Of a stretch of DNA of 64,000 nt, positions 54,627-64,000 are shown piece after piece. Source of the stretch: Azolla caroliniana (lineage: Eukaryota; Polypodiophyta). The notes under the pieces are model-generated. The model saw only the letters and a program-made list of their open reading frames with translations, ran no database searches and was not told the DNA's origin. The position numbers and the translations under genes were made by a program. Position 1 is the first letter of the stretch. Every line of letters starts with the position of its first letter. Where the stretch lies: the NCBI GenBank assembly GCA_043228905.1, contig JBHGNT010000009.1, forward strand, positions 12,338,001 to 12,402,000. Direction: 5' to 3'.

Positions 54627-57600
54627 CTCCCCCTCAAGCTCAACTTGAGGTTCCATCCGCCCTTCTAGATCTACGGTCTGGTTCCTTCTGGCTTCACGCC
54701 TTGCTCGCGCTCCTCGACCCGTTCGATTCAACACGCCTCGACCCTTCCGGTTGGCTTGTCTCCTCACACGGCCCTTCTTAGCTTCCTTGCTGTTGCAGTG
54801 TTGGCGCCTCTTTTGTTGCCTTCTCTTCCGTTTGGCCCTTGGTTGATTCAACGTATCTGAATCAAACATCCGAACCGACTCGGCTTCCTCTGATCGGTTT
54901 TCCCCCTCGTCCGAGTTGGTTGCCTCCAACTCGTCTTCGGTCTTCTCGCCCTTGATGGCTTCGTCTCCCCCTTGCTTGGTTGGCTTCGGCTCTTTCTTTC
55001 GACTGCTCCCCTTATGTCCGCTTCCAGAATCTTGCGTGGGTCCGCCCTCGGCTTCTTCAGCCGATCCGAAATCGAATTCGTCATCCGACTCGGCATCACG
55101 GTCTTTTATGTTCCTTTCCTGCTCCCTTCCGTGGTAATCATGGATGTCTCGAATTCGTCATCAGACTCGGCATCACGGTCTTTTCCGCTCCTTTCCTGCT
55201 CCCTTCCGTGGTCATCATGGATGTCTCTCCCCCTCAAGTTCGGCACGTCGAGGTGACGCAACCCAAGCATACCCAAGAATTGTGACAACTTGTCCAGACC
55301 AAGAGGCTTGGTGAAGATGTCGGTGGTCTACCGATCCGTCGGAACATACTGAATTTCGACTTCACCGGACAGGACACGCTCCTGGACGAAATGGTAGTGT
55401 ACCTCAATGTGCTTAGTCCGGGCGTGGAAAACGGGGTTCTTTGCGAGCTGGATACTGCTGAGGTTGTCGTAGTAGATTGTCGTTGGATCGGATACCGCCA
55501 CCTACAGATCCTTAAGTAGCTGCTTCAACCATATGGCTTCGCATGTTGCGACAACCGTTCCTCTATACTCGGCTTCGGTGCTCGACAACGCAATTGTCGG
55601 CTGCTTCTTGCTACTCCAAGCGATTGTGACACTCCCAAGAGAGAACGCGAAACCGGACGTGGATCGGTAATCGACAGCATTTCCAGCCCAATTAGCATCG
55701 GTGTAACCGACCAATTGTGCGGTTGTATCAGTCCAATATAGTAGCCCCCGGGCCTTAGCGCCACTGACGTACCGGAGTACGCGTCGTGCGCACTGAAGGT
55801 GCTCCTCGGTCGGTCGCGCCATGAACGGACTAATCACCCCGACCGGGTAGCTGAGATCTAGGCGGGTGATGGTCAAGAATATAAGGCTTCGGACTATCTA
55901 TCGGAACCTCGTCTACTCACATACTTTTCCGGAATCGGGGCGAAGCTTGACGGTTCTATCAGGAGGAGTCGAGACGAATCGACAGTCGGCCATCCCAAAT
56001 TTGAAGAGCATACTCAGCACGTAATGACATTGGCTGATCAGTATGCCTTCGGGGGTGCGGATCACTTCGATCCCGAGGAAGTAATGAAGGTCCCCTAGAT
56101 CCTTCATGTCAAATGATGCCGCAAGCTGGAGCTTCACGTGGTTGATTTCACTTAGGTCGGCGCCGGTGATGACAAGGTCAATAACATAAAGTAAAATGCT
56201 AATCGGCCCAAGTCGACCTTTCCGGATGAACAGTGAGGAGTCCGATTGTGACATCGCAAAGCTCAACCGACGCAATCGGTGCGTGATCTTCACGTTCCAG
56301 GCACGTGGGGCTTGCTTCAATTCGTAAAGGGACTTCTTCAATCGGCACATTGCTGAAGTGTTCGTTCCGGAGTGAAAGCCGGGGGGTTGTACCATGTACA
56401 CCTGTTCCTCAAGCTCACCTTGCAAGAACGCATTCTTTACATCCATCTGATGTAAGTGTCACCCCTTTGCCGTAGCTACCGCGAGCAAAACACGGACGGT
56501 CGTCATCTTCGCGATCGGTGCAAACGTCTCATCATAGTCGATGTCGTGTTTCTACGCGTAACCTTTTGCTACTAACATGGCATTATATCGGTTGACCGAG
56601 CCGTTGGTGTTGTACTTGACCTTGTACACCCACCTGCATCCGATCGGCTTCACACCTTTCGGTGCGTCAACTAGGTCCTAGGTTTTATTCTCCGCTAATG
56701 CGCGCATCTCTTCCTCCATCGCGGCATGCCAGTCCGCGTCTTTCGCCGCTTCTGCGTAGCTCTCTAGCTCACACTCTTCCGTTACATGCGTCATGTACGC
56801 ATAGTGATGCACCATGTACTCGTTGTAACTGAACCGCACAATAGGGTTCTTCTGGCGGGTAGATCGGCGCAATTTCTCATTAGACGATCTTGAGGCTACC
56901 TTAGCCGATGCGGACTGCGCTCTTGAAGGCCCGTCATCACTTCCCTCGGAGTCGGACTTGCATAGATCCAACTCGTTCCTATCCGTGCCATAATTTGACA
57001 CCTTCTTCTTCCCTTTTTACTTGCGCGTAAGCCATCTCCACGGCTACCTATGCGGGGAATGCACGGCGGAGTCTCCACTACTCGCCGGCTCTTCCTCGGA
57101 CTAGTCAAACCGATTGAGTCGTCCATCCGGTCCGCTTAACCGAAACGAAATCGGACTCTCTTCGTGGGTCCCAATTTCAGGCTCATCCGGAGGCATTTCG
57201 GCCTCACTGACTCGGATTGGAGATGAGGTCCGGAGTCAGAGGCAAGTAGCAGGACGTGCACTCGTCAAACACAACGTCGCGGCCCACACGCACTTGTTTG
57301 GTGCGAGGGTTATAATACTTATAACCCTTCTGCTCGTCCGAATAGTCGGCCAATATACACTTCTTGGCTTTCGCGTCCAACTTCCTCCGTTTCTCTTTTG
57401 GCACATGCACATACGCAATGCTACCGAAAACTCTCAACTGTCGCAGATTCGGCTTTCTTCCGAAATACAGCTCATGTGCCAACACCTTTTCTCCGATCTG
57501 ATTCTGGATGTATACTACGGTTCGTACTGCTTCGACCCAAAAGAACTTGGGTAGGCTCTTCTCCTCTAGCATTGCCCGTGCCCCTTCTACAATTGACCGG

Positions 57601-59452
57601 TTCTTCCTCTCGGCCACACCGTTTGTTGCAGATAGCCGTTGAATTGACCAGAAAAGTGCTCTTTACCGCCATCTGATCGCAAGCACTTGATCTTTCGTCT
57701 TGTTTCCGTTTCGACGAATCCTTTGAGGTCCAGGAAACAGTCGACGACTTCACTCTTCTTCTCGATGAGGTAGATCCACGTGTGCCGCATATACTCGTTG
57801 ATGAAGGAGACAAAATATCGGCTCCCGCCAAGACTAACGTTCTGTGCCAGCCCCTATACATCGGAATGTATCAAGTAGAGCTTGTTCTGACTCCGGTTAC
57901 GCTTGTTGGGGAAAGGAAGTCGGTGTTGCTTCCCCAGCTGGCAGGCTTCACAAATTTGTGCCTTTCGGCAACTAAATTTGGGCAATCCGAACACCAATTG
58001 TTTCGATTGCAGGTCCTAAAGCCATTAATAGTTTATGTGGCCTATCGGCTTGTGCCATAAGTCGATATCCAATTTGACTTTTTGTCCTTTCACGAACATT
58101 GCGGTGCCATCGTCACTAGAGTCGAGGATAAACATCCTCCCGTCTCTACGCCCTTGCGCAATAACTCGGCCTTCTTCCTCGATGAAGCACCCAAGATGTG
58201 TGAACTGGACTTGCATCCCCTGGTCGACGATCTGCCCGACCAATACTTGATTCTTTGTGATTGTCGAGATGTGTAACACATTCATAACTTTCCCTTTTTT
58301 CCCGACATGGCTCAAGGGAACTTCACCGACATTCGCGATCAGATGTGGAGTGTCGTCTCCGATTTCGACTACTCCAGGTTGCATCGGTTTTTCCAGGTAC
58401 AAGAACCACTCCTTGTGGCATGTCATGTGGTTTGACGTACCACACCTCGTCCGACTTCGGGGTGATCTTCTTCATCGAGTTTTCCTCATGTCTCGTCACA
58501 AAGGCTGATCCTTTTCCGGCTTTTTCGGATCCTTAGGCATAGTGTGATCGCTGTCGATTTCCTTTGTCGGTCTATCCAAAACTTGTTCTGGATCCGGTTC
58601 TCTATGAATCAGCTCGCTTTTTCCAGCACTTGCTCTCCCTGTGGCCTTTCATGCCACAGTACCAGCATTCCGCGGCGGATTCCCTTGCTGATTCTCATCA
58701 CCTCGACTCCCCCTGTTTCCGGAGGGTCCAGGATTGTTGTCGGCATAAGTTCGGTGCCTTCTTCCTTGATCCCGTCGGCTGTCTCCATTGCGCACCGACT
58801 CGCCTCGTCCGCCACGACCACGGGGCCTATCTCCCTCCATGTACAACATCTTACTGTCGGCATGTGTGCTCGTCGACGCACCCGCGTGGTTCTCCTCTAT
58901 AAGGAGCATTGATTGTAAGTCGAAAAACGATGGCGTATTCTCCCGTGTACACACAGCAGTTCGAAACGCTCCGAACTTCGATGCCAATCCCCCGAGACAG
59001 ATCTGCACCATCTCGCCTTCCTCGAAGTTCACATCGATGGAGGCTAAAGAGTCACATATATCTTTGGTCTTCGAGGTGTAGTCGGCCACCGACAAGTCGC
59101 GTTGTCGTAGGTTGCTCAGCTCTTGTCGGAGTGGAAGCTTCCTGGCTTTAGTGCTTGCGGCGAAAATCTTCTTTAGATTTCCCCAAGCATCCTTCGGCGT
59201 TTTGGCATCCTAAATGTAGCTTAGGAGCTGCTTGCCCACACAAGACACGGAGCAGTATAGTACTCTGCTCACCGACTGTTCCCATGCCGGGAAATCTTCG
59301 TGTGTCGATTCGGGTGTTGTGTCATTTGCTTCGTCGACATAGCTCCAGTAACTGTGCCCGAGCAGGTACTGGTGCATCTTGTAGGACCAAGATGCGTAGT
59401 TGTTTCTGTCGAGCTTCTCCGTCGGAAGTGAGCTAGCCATGCCTCTATCCAT
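54621..59452 (-). pseudogene. Copia alpha4 Gag-Pol polyprotein
   Basis: ATG 59452 (MDRGMASSLPTEKLDR). Gag is mostly open to 58649 and the zinc knuckle CWYCGMKGHRESKC near 58640 is intact. In protease, 14 bases including the catalytic DSG codons are missing at about 58434, giving VWYVKPHD. Integrase lacks about 17 residues after GYLQQ near 57630. RT reads LLYVIDLVI where YVDD is expected (near 56190), so a catalytic Asp is lost. RNase H has LSSTEAEYRG. The acidic/basic tail holds a 77-base tandem duplication (55074-55150 and 55151-55227) that shifts the frame. It ends LEGEC, stop at 54621-54623 in the LTR. Confidence 0.93.
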
Positions 59453-59524
59453 CGGTTCCACCTGTTCTTCTTGGTTGGTTTTTCTTTTCAAACTATGTCG
59501 GCCGCAGAGGTTCTCAACCCTCGC

Positions 59525-59536
59525 ACTCTGATACCA
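59525..59536 (-). other. Primer-binding site of alpha4
   Basis: In element sense TGGTATCAGAGT, directly inside the 5' LTR; 11 of 12 bases match the tRNA-Met site. Confidence 0.85.
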
Positions 59537-59987
59537 TGAAAAAGATTATGTGTGGAAGCAATAGAAAACCAAACACACAGAAAATATGCAGTTTTAATGG
59601 AGAGCTTGAGTATACACAGTACATGGGACAAAGAGAGAGAGCACACAAAAACTTAATTCAAAAATAATACTCTATCATTGTATATACACCGTGCTCAGTG
59701 AGTACCTTTTATACAAGCCCTGACAATCGGGCTGACACAAGTACTGACAGTGCTTGACTGCTCATAAATGAGCCTTGACACTCACTCCCAAAATTATTCC
59801 TTATGAGGAATATCTCTCTAACGGCCTTTCGGTTTACGCACCGATACGGCCTCTCGTTATGCAGCGGTTTGCATATTGGTTTACGTATACATTTTACGCA
59901 CCGGTCCGGCCTAACCGATAGGTCCCAACCGATCCGGTTCTCGGTTTGCACAGCCAATCCAGCCAATGTGGAGCTTGTATCTCGACA
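59537..59987 (-). repeat. 5' LTR of Copia alpha4
   Basis: 451 bases, plus strand TGAAAAAG to CTCGACA. Dyads and TATA as in the 3' copy, with one mismatch in dyad one (CAAGCACTG). Confidence 0.93.
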
Positions 59988-60629
59988 GTACCATAGGAGA
60001 GGGTTTGGAGCAAGCGACCCTCTCGACTTGCTAAGAAATGAGGATCGCGGATAAGGTCATAAATTCGGAAGAAGATGGGTGTTTCAGGACGTGGTCGACT
60101 GGAACCCCAAGAGAGGGAGAAGCAAGCACGATGGAAGCTTGCACAATCGGTAACAGAGGGAAGGAAATAGCCACGGACAATGATGTCCAGACGGAGGTGG
60201 CTCTGGACAAGTTGACGGGGACCAAGACAATCCTAGCACCGGTTCCTGAGGCTTTGGCAGTCGGGCCTCAGAGCCGACGTGAGACTGGAGAGACAGAAGG
60301 TGGCGGCGGAAAAGCAAAGGACGTGGATGACGACACGGAGGAGGGAGGACGTGAAGATCCCTCCACACCGATTCCGGATACTTCAGCAGTCAGGCCCAAG
60401 AGCCGACGTGAGACCGAGAGATGGGAGGTGGTGGCGAGGAGGCCAAGGAAGAAACCACAGTAGGAGGTGGTGAGAACGGAAAAGTCGGAAGCCTATCCGA
60501 TGAAAAGACGACTCGGCCGAAAGTCGGCCCAAGCGAAGACCGACGGAATGGGAAAGCGATCGGCCAACACCAATCCGAGCAGAGGTCGAGCCATCCCAGT
60601 CGGAGGATGAAGCAGCACAAGCTGGAAGG
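59988..60629 (+). pseudogene. Gag-like gene, C-terminal piece
   Basis: After the GTACC duplication the frame of 53955-54169 continues (IGEGLEQATLSTC, then TAA) and stays open from ATG 60038 to TAG 60461-60463. It is rich in Glu, Thr, Gly and Arg. It contains an in-frame direct repeat of 43 codons: AVGPQSRRETG (near 60258) and AVRPKSRRETE (near 60387). Basic after 60420 (RRPRKKPQ). No domain recognised; a gag C-terminus or linker is likely. It is cut at about 60630 by the beta6 fragment. Confidence 0.5.
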
Positions 60630-61324
60630 GAAGTACCTCTAGCTGACGAGGTATTAGCATTACTATTGCTGGGATCCCTTCTGGACAGCTGGGAGACACT
60701 TGTTGTCACTTTGGGCAACGCCGGGCCGGAAGGGAAGCATCTATCCCTAGAGCAGGTGAAGTCAAGCTTGCTTAATGAAGAAGCCCGCCGGAAGAACCAT
60801 GAGTCCAATACCGACCAGAAGGCTTAAGTCACAGAAGGTGACAAGATTCGGGGAAGAGGCCGAAATCGAAGTCCCCAGAACCGAGATAAGTCGGGGACCA
60901 GGTCGAATCGAGGGGGAGACCTACGTGCTTCTATTATGGAAGGCCGGGGCACTTCCAGAAAAACTGTCGACACTTTCAAAAGGAGAAAAGGGGAGCTGAT
61001 GGTGTAGAGCCGAACAAAATCCCAGATAGGAAGAACACCTCAGCAATCACCGCGAGTGAGGAGGAATTGTCGCTCATAAGTGAGCAAAACGAAGTGAATC
61101 TCGCAAGAGAAGAATTGACATGGGTGGTCAATTCGGGTGATTCATTTCACCTAAACCCTGAGCGAAAGTGTTTCTCGTCCTACAGAGCAGAAGGTCTCGG
61201 ATTTGTAAAGATGGGAAATGAAGGAGCATGCCGGATTGTTGGTATTCGAGATGTGTGTTTGGAAACCTCAACCAGGTGCAGACTCGTGTTGAGAGATGTA
61301 CGACACATTCCGGAGGTTCGATTG
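60630..61324 (+). pseudogene. Copia beta6 fragment: gag end and protease
   Basis: Starts in gag at EVPLADEVLALLLLGSL and runs through the zinc-knuckle region, which is frameshifted. Protease at about 61118 reads WVVNSGDSFHLNPE: the catalytic Asp is Asn. It continues through MGNEGACRIVG to RHIPEVRL, where beta7 is inserted at 61325. No LTR of its own is seen on the left. Confidence 0.85.
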
Positions 61325-61740
61325 TGTTGGGATTTCGGTCCCTCCGGATGGGATGTCCCCGGAGATAAATGACGGCAAGCCCGGTTGCGGTTACGGATGT
61401 CCCCGGAGATAAATGACGGCAAGCCCGGTTGCGGTTACGGAACCGGATGATGAAGAGTACCCGGCATGAAGCCGGATGAAGAGTACCCGGATACGGATCC
61501 GGATGATGAAGACCCCAGCTACGGAGCTGGATGCTGAAGACCCCGGCTACGGAGCCGGATGACGAATGTACTCGGAGAGAGATCCGGATGCGGGGACATG
61601 TTTGTGAATATGTTTGCCAAGAGCCCTTTGAGGCTATATTTGTAAATAGCCCGAAAGTCATATGTGTATGAATATGACTTAGGGCAAACAGTTTAAATGT
61701 TGTTGCTCATTTTGAGAGAGAGAGAGAAAAAAGTGAGTAG

Positions 61741-61773
<33 letters not shown>

Positions 61774-62039
61774 GAAGAGGTCGTTGCCTCTGTGTACTGC
61801 CGCCGCCTGTGGCGAAGACAGTGAGCTCAAGGTTGTTGCCTTGTAGCTTCACCATTGTACATCTCTGTCTATAGTGATAGTTGGAGTTTGAGGACTCCCG
61901 TGGTTTTTCCCCAGTTAGGGTTTTCCACGTAAAACATCCCGTGTACTCTTCTCTCTATTGTACTTCGTGCATTTTGTATTTCCTGTTTTCTGTGAATTTA
62001 TCCTATTCCTCGGTGGTGGCTGAGCACTGTTTTACAACA
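61325..62039 (+). repeat. 5' LTR of Copia beta7
   Basis: 715 bases, TGTTGGGATTTCGG to TTTACAACA. U3 holds a perfect 44-base tandem duplication (61351-61394, 61395-61438) and two 28-base units starting at 61508 and 61536 with hairpins CCAGCT-ACGG-AGCTGG (61515-61530) and CCGGCT-ACGG-AGCCGG (61543-61558). GA microsatellite at 61743-61770. Confidence 0.9.
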
Positions 62040-62042
62040 AAG

Positions 62043-62054
62043 TGGTATCAGAGC
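62043..62054 (+). other. Primer-binding site of beta7
   Basis: TGGTATCAGAGC, three bases after the LTR, complementary to the 3' end of initiator tRNA-Met. Confidence 0.93.
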
Positions 62055-62070
62055 ACGGTTAACACAGAAA

Positions 62071-64000
62071 ATGGAAGGCGGCGGTAGTGGGCCTCCGGGC
62101 ATGATGGTGCTGAACTCACAGAACTACGCCGACTGGAAGATAAAGATGGAAGACCTTCTCATCGTCCGAGACCTGTATGAACCGATCGACAATGCCGAGA
62201 TACCCAAGGGGGTAATAGAGTCGGAGTGGAAGCTCCTGAACCGGAAAGCCGTAGCGACGATCCGGCAATATGTCGATGTAAGCGTTCTACAACATGTGGC
62301 GAATGACACCAACGCATATGAGATGTGGAAGAAGCTGTCGGGCCTCTACGAGAGGAAGAATGCGTTGAACCGGACCTCCCTGATGAGGAAGATAGTGAAC
62401 CTCAAGTACCGGGACGGCGAGAATATGGTTGAACACGTGAGCACGTTCATGGGACTCGTGAACCAGCTTGCGGCGATCAAGTTCCCGTTGGAGGATGCAA
62501 TGCAAGCCATCATTCTGATGTGTACATTACCGGAAAGCTGGGAGAACTTGGTGGTGACTCTCAGCACCTCCTGCACCGAAGATAACTTGTCTCTACAAAC
62601 GGTAAAGACAAGCATTTTGAACGAAGAAGCGCGTCGGAGAGATAAAGAACCGGTTTCCGATCCGAAGATGCTGCTTACCGAATCGGATCGGGGAAGACAA
62701 TGGAACCGGAGTCCGCAAAGACGGGAGAAGTCGGGGACCCGGTCGCAGTCAAGAGGAAGGCCCACATGCTTCCACTGTGGGAAGCCGGGGCACTTCCGGA
62801 AGAATTGTCGGCATTACCGAAAAGAAAACGGAGCCGACGACACCGATACGAAGAAGTCACCGGAGCGAAACGGTGCATACCGGGGAGCCACGGACCGGAG
62901 ATGTCCGGATCGGCGAGGGCAGGACCGGAAAGGAACGACGGCACTCGCGGCAAGTGAAGAAGAGATAATGCTCATTACCGAAGAGAGGGAGCTGAACCTT
63001 GCCGGTGAAGAGATGACCTGGGTGGTCGATTCCGGAGCGTCGTTCCACCTGACCCCGGAGAAGAAATACTTCTCATCCTACACAGCCGGTGAGCACGGCT
63101 GTGTCCGGATGGGAAATGAAGGCACATGCCGGATTGCCGGCATAGGAGACGTGTGGCTGATGACATCAACCGGATGCAAGATGCTGCTGAAGGATGTTCG
63201 ACACGTTCCGGAGGTCCGATTGAACCTGATCTCGGCCGGGAGGCTAGATGATGAAGGCTACACGGGTAGCATCCGGAACGGTGTCATGAAGTTCAGCAAA
63301 GGGAGCCTGATAGTGGCTCGGGCCCGGAAGGTCAATACACTGTACCTGATGAATTCCCGGCTATGTCCGGAAGAGCTGAACGTGGCAGCCGACACTGCCG
63401 GTGAGCTGTGGCACAAGAGACTGTGCCACATGAGTGAGAAGGGGATGAAGAGGCTTGCCGATGACAACCTGATACCGGTAAAGCACGTACACCTGGGGAA
63501 GTGTACCGACTGTCTGGCCGGTAAGCAAAACCGGACCTCCTTCCACTCAAGGCCACCAACGAGACGTAGCGCACCATTGGAGCTGGTGCACACTGACGTG
63601 TGTCAAGTAGAGACGAAGTCACATGGCGGAGCCCAGTACTTCGTGACATTCATTGATGACCACAGCCAGAAGCTGTGGACGGCACCGTTGAAGACAAAGG
63701 ACCAAGTGTTGTGCGTCTTCAAAGAACTTCACGCGAGAGTGGAAAGGGAATCCGGCAAGAAGCTGAAAGCGATACGAGCGGATAACGGAGGGGAATACCG
63801 GGGGCAGTTCCAGGAGTACTGTCGCTCGAAGGGAATCCGGCTCGAGTTTACTGTGCCGAAGACGCCGGAACTGAACGGGCTGGCCGAGAGGATGAACCGG
63901 ACCATAATGGAGAGGGTCCGGAGTATGCTGGCGCATGCGAAATTACCCAAGGGATTTTGGGCTGAGGCAATGTCGACGGCGACGTATGTGATAAATAGAT
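62071..64000 (+). CDS. Copia beta7 Gag-Pol polyprotein, partial, uninterrupted
   Basis: Open from ATG 62071 to the window end, 643 codons without a stop. The start MEGGGSGPPGMMVLNSQNY suits a UBN2 gag. Gag core has MWKKLSGLYERKN and LPESWENLVVTL; zinc knuckle CFHCGKPGHFRKNC at 62767-62808; protease WVVDSGASFHLT at 63019-63054; pre-integrase zinc site (HKRLCHMSEKGM, then CTDCLAGK). Integrase has the first Asp in VHTDVCQV (63586-63609), the second in RADNGGEYRG (63775-63804) and Glu in LAERMNRT (63886 on). The frame leaves the window at TATYVINR, still within the post-catalytic part of integrase. Close to beta1, with every catalytic residue in view present. Confidence 0.95.
   Translation, partial: MEGGGSGPPGMMVLNSQNYADWKIKMEDLLIVRDLYEPIDNAEIPKGVIESEWKLLNRKAVATIRQYVDVSVLQHVANDTNAYEMWKKLSGLYERKNALNRTSLMRKIVNLKYRDGENMVEHVSTFMGLVNQLAAIKFPLEDAMQAIILMCTLPESWENLVVTLSTSCTEDNLSLQTVKTSILNEEARRRDKEPVSDPKMLLTESDRGRQWNRSPQRREKSGTRSQSRGRPTCFHCGKPGHFRKNCRHYRKENGADDTDTKKSPERNGAYRGATDRRCPDRRGQDRKGTTALAASEEEIMLITEERELNLAGEEMTWVVDSGASFHLTPEKKYFSSYTAGEHGCVRMGNEGTCRIAGIGDVWLMTSTGCKMLLKDVRHVPEVRLNLISAGRLDDEGYTGSIRNGVMKFSKGSLIVARARKVNTLYLMNSRLCPEELNVAADTAGELWHKRLCHMSEKGMKRLADDNLIPVKHVHLGKCTDCLAGKQNRTSFHSRPPTRRSAPLELVHTDVCQVETKSHGGAQYFVTFIDDHSQKLWTAPLKTKDQVLCVFKELHARVERESGKKLKAIRADNGGEYRGQFQEYCRSKGIRLEFTVPKTPELNGLAERMNRTIMERVRSMLAHAKLPKGFWAEAMSTATYVINR

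Larger units (their letters stand above)
54170..59987 (-). mobile_element. Copia alpha4, complete but defective, reverse strand
   Basis: LTRs of 457 and 451 bases with roughly 25-30 differences, target duplication GTACC (54165-54169 and 59988-59992), tRNA-Met primer site and alpha-type polyprotein. The greater LTR divergence makes it the oldest complete element here whose two LTRs can be compared. It interrupts the gag-like gene in frame. Confidence 0.95.
61325..64000 (+). mobile_element. Copia beta7, 5' part, intact to window edge
   Basis: 5' LTR, primer site and an unbroken gag-pol frame to the end of the window. Inserted in the beta6 protease; the left copy of the target duplication should be GATTG (61320-61324). 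The remainder lies off-window. Apart from beta1 it is the best-preserved element here. Confidence 0.94.

Overview
The window is land-plant nuclear DNA made almost wholly of LTR retrotransposons, many inserted into one another. Evidence for a plant: the Copia primer-binding sites match the plant initiator tRNA-Met type (TGGTATCAGAGC), there is a chromodomain Gypsy element, and one remnant of a plant glycine-rich RNA-binding protein gene lies at 24.4-24.8 kb. The lineage within land plants cannot be fixed from the sequence. No intact single-copy host gene, rRNA gene or functional tRNA gene was recognised.

Layout. 1-9644: Gypsy element G1 (left LTR cut by the window edge), with gag, pol and a long extra coiled-coil ORF after pol. 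It sits in the gag of Copia element alpha1 (9645-12969 and 18254-19921). A second, young, reverse-strand Copia (beta1, 12970-18253, target duplication CACCT) sits in the RT of alpha1. 19922-22300: 5'-truncated Copia alpha2. 22301-24985: AT-rich unique DNA with a zinc-knuckle micro-ORF and the RNA-binding-protein pseudogene. About 25.0-32.3 kb: a TATG-rich satellite-like tract split by complete Copia alpha3 (25526-31362, duplication CATGT). 32346-34104: 3' part of Gypsy G2 with a relative of the G1 extra ORF and its LTR, inserted in Copia beta2 (34105-35672). 35673-37361: AT-rich. 37362-44384: reverse-strand chromodomain Gypsy G3 (duplication AATAG). 44385-45531: fragment of another Gypsy gag. 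45532-52230: Copia beta3 and a chimeric beta4. 52550-60629: a gag-like gene in three pieces, split by a solo beta LTR (53213-53934) and by reverse-strand Copia alpha4 (54170-59987, duplication GTACC). 60630-61324: Copia beta6 fragment cut by Copia beta7, which starts at 61325 and has an unbroken gag-pol frame to the window end.

Two Copia families dominate. The alpha family (alpha1-4) has short LTRs with two dyads just upstream of the TATA box and a long acidic-then-basic tail after RNase H that reads through the polypurine tract. The beta family (beta1-7) has hairpin-forming minisatellites in U3. LTR pairs compared by eye give a rough order of insertion, youngest first: beta1, alpha3, G3, G1, alpha4.

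The elements encode the usual capsid, protease, integrase, reverse transcriptase and RNase H. Only beta7 (partial) and beta1 (one early frameshift) look close to functional. The strongest unexplained signals are the third ORF shared by G1 and G2, the covarying dyads in the LTRs, and an excess of C-to-T nonsense codons.
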